DNA of 13,821 bases, taken from positions 1 to 13,821 of the forward strand of contig JABDDW010000040.1 in NCBI GenBank assembly GCA_013287405.1, given 5' to 3'. A program made the translations under genes and the position numbers. This document shows, piece by piece, positions 7,331 through 13,821 of the stretch. The first letter of the stretch is position 1. Each line of letters begins with the position of its first letter. This stretch comes from Deltaproteobacteria bacterium (GTDB lineage: Bacteria; Bdellovibrionota; Bdellovibrionia; JABDDW01). The notes below the pieces were generated by a model, which ran no database searches, was not told the DNA's origin, and saw only the letters and a program-made list of their open reading frames with translations.

Positions 7331-7963
7331 CTATGAAATCTTCCGAATCACCCCTGCCAAAACCCCCTCAATGCGAAAATCCTCACCCTGACCAACGATA
7401 ATGGGCTTGTAAGCCTCATTGGCTGGATGAAGTTCAATTTTATCTTTACGTCTGAAATATTTCTTAATTGTGGCTTCATTATTAATAAGAGCCACAACTG
7501 TTTGACCATTTTGAGCCGTGGCTTGCTTTCGAAAAACAACATAGTCTCCGTTTAAAATCCCCTCCTCGATCATTGAGTCACCTTGAACCTGGAGCACAAA
7601 ATGATTACCGCTACTCATCCTGGATCCCGTAGACACATCCCTGGTGATCATAAAAGAGGGAACCTCCACAGTACTTTGAATTTCTATAGCTTCGATGGGT
7701 CGACCTGCCGCCACCTTTCCTAAAAGAGGAAGCTCAAAGGAAGTTCGTGTGTGCCCGACTCTTGTCCCTCGCCTCGCATTCCAAGATTTTTGGAGATAGC
7801 CCTGGCTTCCCAGTTGCACCAGATAGTGCTGAACTGTGCCGAGAGATTTGAAACCAAAATGCTGGGCTATCTCCAATTGGGAGGGTGAATAACCATGGCT
7901 CTCAGCAAAACGTGAAATGAAATCGAGGATCTTTTTTTGTTTTGGAGTGAGAAAGCTTTCCAT
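7331..7963 (-). CDS. lexA: SOS repressor LexA
   Basis: LexA is the SOS regulon repressor, which cleaves itself when stimulated by RecA filaments. From ATG 7963 it has 210 residues. The winged-helix N-terminus (MESFLTPKQKKILDFISRF, then YSPSQLEIAQHFGFKS and TVQHYLVQLGSQGYL) is followed by the S24 peptidase domain: cleavage site Ala86-Gly87 in GKVAAGRP, nucleophile Ser130 in GDSMIEEG, and general base Lys167 in EATIKKYF. A longer frame from TTG 7999 would put the operator repeats inside the coding region, and LexA normally starts near LTPKQ, so I prefer the ATG. It lacks a clear ribosome binding site, consistent with a leaderless message. An unusual insert (ITRDVSTGSRMSSG, about 106-119) precedes HFVLQVQGDS and carries the TACCGCTACT repeat. 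It heads the lexA-imuA-imuB-dnaE2 operon. Confidence 0.95.
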   Translation of the reverse strand: MESFLTPKQKKILDFISRFAESHGYSPSQLEIAQHFGFKSLGTVQHYLVQLGSQGYLQKSWNARRGTRVGHTRTSFELPLLGKVAAGRPIEAIEIQSTVEVPSFMITRDVSTGSRMSSGNHFVLQVQGDSMIEEGILNGDYVVFRKQATAQNGQTVVALINNEATIKKYFRRKDKIELHPANEAYKPIIVGQGEDFRIEGVLAGVIRKIS

Positions 7964-7970
7964 GAATTTG

Positions 7971-7999
7971 AACGTACTCGTAAGTTTCTCGTAAGTCAA
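7971..7999 (-). promoter_or_regulatory. lexA operon promoter with two tandem LexA-like sites
   Basis: Read on the minus strand, TTGACT (7999-7994) is a good -35 box, and TACGTT (7976-7971) follows after exactly 17 bases as a weaker -10. ACTTACGAG occurs twice with an 11-bp period, filling the spacer. On the plus strand the sites are GTACTCGTAA (7974-7983) and TTTCTCGTAA (7985-7994), each one base off TTAC-N2-GTAA. The -10 ends 7 bases before the lexA ATG, so the message would be leaderless or nearly so. Autorepression is the expected role. Confidence 0.5.
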
Positions 8000-8020
8000 A
8001 ATAAAAATTAAAAACTAGAC

Positions 8021-8177
8021 TAATACCCGTTCCAATTAATTCACGCCTTCGATTGCGAAGAGATTTTGGCTTTTAGCGAGGCGCGACGACGCGCGCTAGC
8101 AGTTGCGCTAACGCAAGGAGAAGCAGCGAGGCTAAAGATCAGCAAGAAAGGATGTGAATTAATCAGGACTGGTATAA
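8021..8177. repeat. MITE-like element with imperfect terminal inverted repeats
   Basis: The left end (TAATACCCGTTCCAATTAAT, then TCACGCC) matches the reverse complement of the right end (TTATACCAGTCCTGATTAAT, then TCACATCC) at roughly 24 of 30 positions. The roughly 100-base core is far richer in G+C than its flanks. It contains smaller hairpins: CTTCG-ATTG-CGAAG, TTGCG-CTAA-CGCAA and a GCGCG/CGCGC stem, plus two AGCGAGGC copies. No ORF is present. It lies between the divergent lexA operon and the AAA+/M41 gene. It could be a non-autonomous mobile element, a structured intergenic repeat or a structured RNA. Confidence 0.5.
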
Positions 8178-8420
8178 AAACTTAAAAGGCCAATATTTTC
8201 GATTTAAACTAAAAAATCGTGAAAAAAAGTGGCGCCATTTTGATCCCTTACACTGTAATTTTTTTAAAACCCCCTAAATTAATTATTATTGGAATATTTA
8301 AGGCCCCTTAATATCGCCCTTCTATTGTTCTTAGTTTTAAGCTGAACCTCAAAAAAGCCTCTTCGAAAATGGCATATGAATTGAATTTGCGAACTCTTCA
8401 GAAAAATAGAGGGGGAGTTC
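8178..8420 (+). other. AT-rich upstream region of the AAA+/M41 gene
   Basis: This is a 243-base stretch with no convincing gene. A weak hairpin (CGATTT 8200-8205 with AAATCG 8214-8219) is present. I see no confident -35/-10 pair. A strong purine ribosome binding site, AGAGGGGGAG, ends 3 bases before the ATG at 8421 and fixes that start. Confidence 0.6.
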
Positions 8421-11400
8421 ATGACGCCAAAACGCTTGGGGAGTGTTTTACTTTTACTTAGCTGTTTATTTTCCACAACTCCATTAAAGGCCGAAAATAA
8501 AAAGACAAAAAAACCTTGGGCCCTCTTTACGTCGGCTGAGGCAGATGCCGATTTCAAAAGTCAAAATTCCTCCCAAGAACCCAGCAAATCTCTTCGTCCA
8601 GAGCTAACAGACGATCAAAAAAAAGCAAAGCTGCAGAACATTCGTAAACGGCTAGAAGACAACATTATCGGTCAACCCGAAGTGGTCGAGCGCTTCTATC
8701 AAATGGCTCTCAAAACATATATGTACGGCGAGACGCAAAAAAAAGGTGAACAAATAACTCTGATGGGCCCCCCAGGTACCGGGAAGGACACTTCTGTTCA
8801 TGCTTTTGTTGACGCCCTAAATGATGAAGACGGTGCTTGGGAAAACAATAAGCACATGTTTGAAATGCCTGTTGTGAAAACCCAAGCAGACCTTTGGGCC
8901 CTACTGGGCTCTGCGACTGGCCACATTGGCTCAGAAACATTGACTCCGTTTGTGAGATTTATTATCAAGCACTCCGGAGGAAAATACAAAGAAGTTATAG
9001 TGAAGGATCCCACATCAGGCAAAGTGACCAAAGATTATGTAGAACTTAATAAAGATTGGAAAGAAGGAGAGGTTTGGCAAGGATATTATGCTCCGTCAGA
9101 AGGGATGATTTTTGTCAATGAAAGTCAGCACTGGTCAAAAAAAGGAAAAGATCAATTGCTGAAAAAGGGGCTAGATGGATCAATTACGATTAATAATCCA
9201 GATATGGGTGAAAGTGTGATTTCAGTTCCCGTAACATGGGCTTTCGCTACTAATGAGGGAGAAAACCTGATCGTTCCACGAAAACCTAATGGGCAGTCCG
9301 CTTCGCCCTGGCCCCTTACTATCGAAGAGCAATTTAGGAATTGGCAATCCGCTCACAATGACGAAAGACGGATTGATGAAGAAATGCGAAAAACAAACGG
9401 CTTAAACTCGGGTGGAAAAGCCGAAGAAGCCGAAGGGAACTCAGAAGCCTTTATAAGTAGACAAAATAATAAAATTTTATATCGCCCCTTATTCCCAGAT
9501 TCTCTACAGAAAATTGCAGAAAAAAAATTAGAGGTATTGCGAAGAAAATGGATCGGAAGCTACAATCTTAAATGGAATAAAGACTTCGTCATAAAGATCC
9601 AAGAATTTATGTATAATGCCGAAAAAAACGGCCGCCCCATGGAGAATAAAGTTGAGAAAATGGTCGAAGTGCCTCTTCTCCAAGCCGTAAGTGATGGGCA
9701 TCTCTCCAAAGGCGCGAAAGTTGATCTCACCTTAAGCTTTAAGGTTAACCCGGATAATACTCTCTCTCTTATCACCCAGGGCACCGGAGCAAATCTTGAA
9801 CTTCCAATCAAATACTCTGAAAAAGACAAACTCGTCCCCCTAAAAACTGACGAAGAGCTAGATAAAATCGTCGATCTCCCGCGCCGATTAAAAACCCACG
9901 TCTTCGGGCAGGATGTCGTCGCCGACGCCTTAGGGAAACACGTTCTCGTCACCGATGAAGGCTCAAATGCGAGCGCCACTCCCGAGACAGCCACTGAATC
10001 AGCCCACAATATTATGTTCTTGGGCTGGACCTCCGTTGGAAAAACTGAACTTGCGAAGGCCCTGGGCCTTGAATACTTGGGATCTCGAGAGGCCGTCAAA
10101 GTCTATGATTTTGGCCAGGTCACAAACAAAGAACATATGAAAGAGAAAGTTTTAGGAAGCCGAGATGGGTACAACAACGCCGTTCCATCTGATTACATGA
10201 TGGAGTATGACGTTCACGGGGGACATATTATTAACGTCCTCGACGAGGCAGCCAACGCCCCAGAAGAAGCTTTAAAAGCTATTTATGATGTTCTACGAGA
10301 ACCTGTGGTCACAACGTTCTCAGACGGACATCCTCGGATCATGAGCCATGTCTGGAATATCTTCACCGGAAACGCTGGTGAGGAGTGGTATAGAAATATC
10401 CCGCCAGAACTCCCCTTAAGCCAGCAAATGGCTGCGATGAAGGAAATTTATAGAAACGCCATGGCCAACCCTGGATTCAGGAGAAGAACCCTTGAGAGGT
10501 ACTTCAGCTCAGCCTTCATTGCTCGGATCGGAGAGCCCAATATCCATTTCTTCAGCCCCATGACCTTTAAAACCATAAGGCAAATTTCTCAACTCAAACT
10601 CTCTCAACAATTAGATGATCTACAGAATGCAAAAAATCGAAGAGCTTGGGATGTAAACTTTGCTTCAATGGACGACTACACGAAAACCCTAGAAGTCATC
10701 GAAGAGGAAGGCTTTGTTGTTAAAGAACAAGGGGCATCCCTTGACCGGTTTGTAAAGCAGACTTTTGGGATGGACTTGAGAGCCTTTCTCTTGACCAATA
10801 AAGTACCACATCAGGCTCAGGTGACTCTGGTTAAATCCGCCGATGGAGGCTCTAAGAACTATGTGACTTATAAAACCCTTATCAATGGCCAAGATAAAAA
10901 TCTGAATTTTCAAATTCCCAAACGGGTAAAGGAGTTCGCCTTAGGGCAAAATGTTGAAGACCAAATTCTTACGGCCTACCATGAAGCCGGACACGAGCTT
11001 GTCCGCCATATCCTTTTTGGGGACCGTTTTACGCCGGTAAAGATTTCGATCATACCTGGCGTGGCCGAAATTAACGACCATATGATTGTGTACGAAGGCA
11101 TGGCCTCCTCAAGCCAAGAAAAGAAATTTTATTACACAAAAGAGGCTGTCCTTAGGGAGTTAGCGGTCAAAATGGCCGGCACGGCGGCCCAAGAATTGGC
11201 AAGTCGAAACTTTATTCACGATGCTGGAAAATCAAACGATATAGAGAGGGCGACGGCTTTGGCTCAATTCGCCATTTTAAAATGGGGTCTTTCTGATATT
11301 TGGGGTTCCGAAGCTGTCCCGCCCGATCTTTCAATTAAAGATTATATGGCCACATTTTCTGAACTCAAACGCCAACGTTATGAAAGCGCCCTCAACGAAC

Positions 11401-11870
11401 TGTTGACCCAAGCTCGCCAAATGGCTGACGCCGCTTTACTGACAAACATGGAAGTTCTCAAATCTTTAGGAGCTGAATTAGCCCGGCGCGGTATCATGGT
11501 CACAGATGATCTTCTAGCCCTTTATTCCGCCAATAAAGATAAAATCGATGTGATCGGATTTGATGCACTTTTAAAATCAGCAGATCTTTTGAAATCTGAG
11601 AAAGAAAAGTGGATCGATGACACTCCAACAATCGGTCGCCCTCTTAACGCGACACTTTCGAAGCATATGCTCCGTCCTACCTCAGTTGCTGATATTGCTA
11701 AGATTGTTGACGCGCAAAAAGCTGAAGAAATTGCGAGCGTTCTACCCCCAGCCAAATTAAGGGTTTCAAATCTTATAGCGCTCCAAATTTCTCATGAAGG
11801 GAGCACGAGCGCAACTTTGACTCAAGGGTGTGAAGAGAAACTTGGCCTTTTAAGAAAACTCCATAAGTAA
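8421..11870 (+). CDS. Exported or membrane-anchored double AAA+ (Clp-type) ATPase fused to an FtsH-type M41 metallopeptidase
   Basis: The 1149 residues read as one uninterrupted chain. Residues 1-24 form a signal or anchor segment: K4R5, hydrophobic 6-20, possible cleavage after LKA24, or a lipobox-like LLSC ending at Cys15. AAA+ module 1 has an IIGQ entry motif at 82-85, Walker A GPPGTGKD 116-123, Walker-B-like FVNE ending at Glu234, and sensor Asn278. Module 2 has VFGQ 494-497, Walker A GWTSVGKT 535-542, Walker B LDEA with Asp608/Glu609, and a ClpB-like Arg finger in FIARIGE (Arg702). The M41 domain has HEAGH at 854-858 and the third zinc ligand Asp940 in AGKSNDIERATALAQ, followed by LKWGLSD, as in FtsH. 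The last 150 residues are helical and unassigned. Only two cysteines are visible. FtsH itself has one AAA+ module of a different clade, so this is not FtsH. It probably unfolds and degrades proteins at the envelope. ATP supply outside the cytoplasm is a problem, and the lysines after the segment (KAENKKTKK) would also allow a cytoplasm-facing anchor. Confidence 0.88.
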   Translation: MTPKRLGSVLLLLSCLFSTTPLKAENKKTKKPWALFTSAEADADFKSQNSSQEPSKSLRPELTDDQKKAKLQNIRKRLEDNIIGQPEVVERFYQMALKTYMYGETQKKGEQITLMGPPGTGKDTSVHAFVDALNDEDGAWENNKHMFEMPVVKTQADLWALLGSATGHIGSETLTPFVRFIIKHSGGKYKEVIVKDPTSGKVTKDYVELNKDWKEGEVWQGYYAPSEGMIFVNESQHWSKKGKDQLLKKGLDGSITINNPDMGESVISVPVTWAFATNEGENLIVPRKPNGQSASPWPLTIEEQFRNWQSAHNDERRIDEEMRKTNGLNSGGKAEEAEGNSEAFISRQNNKILYRPLFPDSLQKIAEKKLEVLRRKWIGSYNLKWNKDFVIKIQEFMYNAEKNGRPMENKVEKMVEVPLLQAVSDGHLSKGAKVDLTLSFKVNPDNTLSLITQGTGANLELPIKYSEKDKLVPLKTDEELDKIVDLPRRLKTHVFGQDVVADALGKHVLVTDEGSNASATPETATESAHNIMFLGWTSVGKTELAKALGLEYLGSREAVKVYDFGQVTNKEHMKEKVLGSRDGYNNAVPSDYMMEYDVHGGHIINVLDEAANAPEEALKAIYDVLREPVVTTFSDGHPRIMSHVWNIFTGNAGEEWYRNIPPELPLSQQMAAMKEIYRNAMANPGFRRRTLERYFSSAFIARIGEPNIHFFSPMTFKTIRQISQLKLSQQLDDLQNAKNRRAWDVNFASMDDYTKTLEVIEEEGFVVKEQGASLDRFVKQTFGMDLRAFLLTNKVPHQAQVTLVKSADGGSKNYVTYKTLINGQDKNLNFQIPKRVKEFALGQNVEDQILTAYHEAGHELVRHILFGDRFTPVKISIIPGVAEINDHMIVYEGMASSSQEKKFYYTKEAVLRELAVKMAGTAAQELASRNFIHDAGKSNDIERATALAQFAILKWGLSDIWGSEAVPPDLSIKDYMATFSELKRQRYESALNELLTQARQMADAALLTNMEVLKSLGAELARRGIMVTDDLLALYSANKDKIDVIGFDALLKSADLLKSEKEKWIDDTPTIGRPLNATLSKHMLRPTSVADIAKIVDAQKAEEIASVLPPAKLRVSNLIALQISHEGSTSATLTQGCEEKLGLLRKLHK

Positions 11871-11961
11871 ATTAGAACTCAAACGAACGTCGGACTGGGT
11901 CAATTTACCCCTGATTCATTCAGCAGGGACTTCGCCCAAGCTTTAACTTCATGGCCCCGTC

Positions 11962-11997
11962 ATTGCAAATAGTAAGGTTTGCAAACCATTTGTAAAC
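11962..11997 (+). promoter_or_regulatory. Palindrome cluster upstream of the small charged protein
   Basis: GGTTTGCAAACC at 11976-11987 is a perfect 12-base palindrome. It is flanked by related ATTGCAAAT (11962-11970) and ATTTGTAAAC (11988-11997), so a TTTGCAAA-like word occurs three times within 36 bases, just ahead of the ribosome binding site of the gene at 12013. This looks like an operator cluster for an unidentified dimeric regulator. A promoter overlapping it could not be fixed with confidence. Confidence 0.4.
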
Positions 11998-12012
11998 GAG
12001 AGGAGTTCAAAG

Positions 12013-12207
12013 ATGAATTTCAAAGAAAAAGATACCCAAGAGAATCAGGATCCGCTGAACAAAAAAGCGGCTAAGGAGCAAGGCACCCAATATAATCAAA
12101 AGGCTGGCTCCCGAACTTCGGAAGCCGGAGAATCGGAAGATTTAAAATCTTCTAAAAAAGAAGATATTAACACTTTCGAAGAACAAGACGACGACGATAT
12201 ATATTGA
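12013..12207 (+). CDS. Small, highly charged, probably disordered protein (64 aa)
   Basis: ATG 12013 follows an excellent ribosome binding site (AGGAG, 7-base spacer), and the gene ends just ahead of an intrinsic terminator, so it is very probably expressed. The protein (MNFKEKDTQENQDPLNKK to EEQDDDDIY) consists almost entirely of Lys, Glu, Asp, Gln, Ser and Asn. It has no hydrophobic core, no cysteine and no signal peptide, and is therefore likely a cytoplasmic disordered protein. It lies 142 bases after the AAA+/M41 gene on the same strand, but with its own operator-like region. Such composition resembles stress-related hydrophilic proteins, but no family is recognised and the function is unknown. 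Confidence 0.8.
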   Translation: MNFKEKDTQENQDPLNKKAAKEQGTQYNQKAGSRTSEAGESEDLKSSKKEDINTFEEQDDDDIY

Positions 12208-12224
12208 TCGCAGTCGATTTTGGG

Positions 12225-12258
12225 TGAGGGCCAAGTTTCAAAACTGGCCCTCATTTTT
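12225..12258 (+). terminator. Intrinsic terminator after the small charged protein gene
   Basis: TGAGGGCCA pairs with TGGCCCTCA (9 bp). The stem extends inward by GTT/AAC past one bulged A, and is followed by TTTTT at 12254-12258. It separates the small gene from the uridylyltransferase-family gene. Confidence 0.88.
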
Positions 12259-12296
12259 ATATCGACAGCTTAAAAAGCTAAACTTAAAATTCTTGG

Positions 12297-13821
12297 ATGT
12301 GGGTCGACGGTCAAAATATACAATTTGATGAAATAAATAAAAAATATTTTGAAATTCTAATTCATCTTCGAACTCGGGGGATCGTCCCTTTGAAGGGCGA
12401 GGACCTCTCATTTACGCTGACTGGTCTACCCATTTTTTCGTATAAGGATCTCAAGCAAAAAGAAGCGACCTATTTAAAAAAAGCTAGAGAATCGTCTCTT
12501 TGGCTTAAAAAGGCGCATGGAGGGGGCGGAACTTCAATAAAAAGAACAGCCTACTTAAAGATCATGGGGAAAGACCCAACCATTGGGGCCAAAGGAACAG
12601 ACCTCTTTATTTCTCTGGGAAGCGAAGATGAAGACAAAGACTTATTTCCTCTAGCAGAGATCCAAATTTTGCAGGCCATAGAAAGTTTAAATTCAAATGA
12701 ATTTGGAGAGGTTTTTCTAGATGACCTCGTCAGCGAAGAAAGTCGGTATGCTGTTCAGAAAATATGGTCAAAAAATTCATGGATTGACAACAGACTTACT
12801 TATCTAGAACTTAAAGAAAAGTACAAAGCCTTTCACAAATTTAAAGAAATTCGACAAGCCTCACTTCCTACTCTAAATGAAGAGGGACAATTCACGACCA
12901 AACGTATGGCTCCCGGGGGGCATGCCTTCTTTGCCTTTGAAACCCTTTTAACCGCTCTGAACGGTAAGGGCCCAAATTGTCGATTTGAGGACCTCATCTC
13001 TGTGGTTGGAAATGGTGAGGATCTGGGAAGCACTCCCGATGGCGTCGTGGTCGGATGGATTATCGATGAAAAAATTCCCATTGCCATGGTCACAACGGAC
13101 AAAACGGAAATTGACACAAAAGGAGGCCTAATTGCCCGCAAGAAAGAAGGCTCTCTCACGACGGTCACGATAGTAGAAAGAGCTCAGGCCCAAGAAGCGG
13201 GAATTCTCGATCTTTTCCAAAAAACGCGGGGATTTTTTAATACTAATGTCGCGATATTTAATTACAAAATCCTTGTGCCAAAGTTAAAAAAACTGAGAGA
13301 TAAAATTGGCCAAGATGGTTTTGAAAAAGTCATTGCCCCCGCCCTCATTAAAAATGTGAAATTTCAAGAAGAAACCGACGGAATTCATAAATATGAACAA
13401 CTTGAAGGCGCCATGGGTTCTACCCTTCTAAACCTCGACAGAGCCTACAGACACTCTTTCCATGAACCACTCGTAAGCTTTATTAATATCGACAGAGAAA
13501 ATAGGACGCGTTTTTTTTCACCCGTTAAAATGGCTTTTGATTTTTTTATGCTCTTTCATTCCGATCGTTTTTCGTTAAATAGAAAAAATTTTAAACTTGT
13601 GGACCATCGGCCTGGGGCCCTTCCCTTAGTCTCCCTTCCTCAAAAATACTACGAAGAGGTCCAAAATATTCTGGACGCCTTTAATGAAACCCAAATACTG
13701 GATCTAGATGAGTTAAGAGTAGAGGGGGAGCCCGTCATTTTGGGTAAATTGAAACTTATTGGAAAAGTGAAAATCATTAATACGACTGAAGGTCTTTTCA
13801 ACCTAACGCTTAAACTTAAGG
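12297..13821 (+). CDS. UTP-sugar-1-phosphate uridylyltransferase family protein (3' end outside window)
   Basis: The frame is open from ATG 12297 to the window end (508 codons). An in-frame TAA at 12285 makes this the first ATG; no good ribosome binding site is visible. The family (UDPGP, eukaryotic-type UGPase/UAP fold) makes UDP-sugars from UTP and sugar-1-phosphate in the cytoplasm. Supporting motifs: HGGGGTS at 74-80 (usually NGGLGTS), PGGHAFF 206-212 (for PPGHGD), VGNGEDLGS 237-245 (the N-x-D-N-L-G-A equivalent), DKTEIDTKGG 268-277 (for NKT-x-D-x-KGG), GFFNTN 312-317, QLEGAMG 368-374, and FSPVK with the catalytic-type Lys411. The nucleotide loop is atypical: it lacks the usual G-P-K-S lysine segment and has KRTAYLK instead. 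Substrate cannot be fixed; glucose-1-P or N-acetylhexosamine-1-P are the usual choices. It is preceded by a terminator, so it has its own promoter, which I could not define. Confidence 0.85.
   Translation, partial: MWVDGQNIQFDEINKKYFEILIHLRTRGIVPLKGEDLSFTLTGLPIFSYKDLKQKEATYLKKARESSLWLKKAHGGGGTSIKRTAYLKIMGKDPTIGAKGTDLFISLGSEDEDKDLFPLAEIQILQAIESLNSNEFGEVFLDDLVSEESRYAVQKIWSKNSWIDNRLTYLELKEKYKAFHKFKEIRQASLPTLNEEGQFTTKRMAPGGHAFFAFETLLTALNGKGPNCRFEDLISVVGNGEDLGSTPDGVVVGWIIDEKIPIAMVTTDKTEIDTKGGLIARKKEGSLTTVTIVERAQAQEAGILDLFQKTRGFFNTNVAIFNYKILVPKLKKLRDKIGQDGFEKVIAPALIKNVKFQEETDGIHKYEQLEGAMGSTLLNLDRAYRHSFHEPLVSFINIDRENRTRFFSPVKMAFDFFMLFHSDRFSLNRKNFKLVDHRPGALPLVSLPQKYYEEVQNILDAFNETQILDLDELRVEGEPVILGKLKLIGKVKIINTTEGLFNLTLKLK

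Noticed and set aside
7964..7999. Longer lexA reading from TTG 7999 (12 extra residues)
   Set aside because: It would put the tandem operator and promoter inside the coding region, and LexA proteins normally begin close to the LTPKQ motif at ATG 7963.
8279..8557. 92-residue reverse ORF across the AAA+/M41 start
   Set aside because: It overlaps the ribosome binding site and signal segment of the real gene and shows no coding character.
9560..10099. 179-residue reverse ORF inside the AAA+/M41 gene
   Set aside because: Ser/Arg/Phe-rich antisense shadow of a strongly supported gene, with no signal, motif or ribosome binding site.
8421..11870. Calling the large protein FtsH
   Set aside because: The M41 part fits, but there are two Clp-type AAA+ modules and no FtsH-type AAA+ with its usual two-TM N-terminus.
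12833..13168. 111-residue reverse ORF in the uridylyltransferase-family gene
   Set aside because: Antisense to a frame carrying several conserved family motifs.

Overview
The window looks like chromosome from a moderately AT-rich Gram-negative bacterium, most likely a Bdellovibrio-like member of the Bdellovibrionota. The reasons are a single-strand lexA-imuA-imuB-dnaE2 SOS mutagenesis cassette, short Sec-exported proteins of no recognisable family, and a half-site motif (TTAC/GTAA) like the one described for Bdellovibrio LexA. This placement is inference; no rRNA or tRNA is present to test it.

Layout. 1-177 (+) is the 3' end of an SRPBCC/AHSA1-like gene. 152-978 (-) is a two-gene unit of small exported proteins; the upstream gene carries a frameshift. 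1060-1218 (-) is a possible 52-residue protein. 1274-2176 (+) is a KirBac-type inward-rectifier potassium channel. It converges on 2183-7963 (-), an SOS operon in the order lexA, imuA, imuB, dnaE2. imuB (in a run of eight A/T) and dnaE2 are each broken by a single-base frameshift, although everything downstream of each break is still recognisably coding. All four operon genes carry related GC-rich repeat tracts (CTGGTACSG or TACCGCTACT) at poorly conserved positions. 8021-8177 is an imperfect terminal inverted-repeat element resembling a MITE. 8421-11870 (+) is an unusual 1149-residue protein: an N-terminal signal or anchor segment, two ClpA/ClpB-type AAA+ modules, and an FtsH-type M41 zinc peptidase domain. 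12013-12207 (+) is a small, highly charged, probably disordered protein with a palindrome-rich upstream region and its own terminator. 12297 to the end (+) is the 5' part of a UTP-sugar-1-phosphate uridylyltransferase family protein.

How the parts work together. LexA represses its own operon, probably through tandem sites overlapping a leaderless promoter. On DNA damage, ImuA and ImuB would load the error-prone replicative-type polymerase DnaE2 for translesion synthesis. As read here the mutasome is off, because two of its parts are frameshifted. A perfect TTACAAGTAA palindrome lies just upstream of the potassium channel and of the small reverse ORF, so that gene pair may share LexA control. 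The most novel candidate is the exported or membrane-anchored double-AAA+/M41 fusion. Its first ATPase module looks degenerate, while its second ATPase module and its peptidase site look intact.
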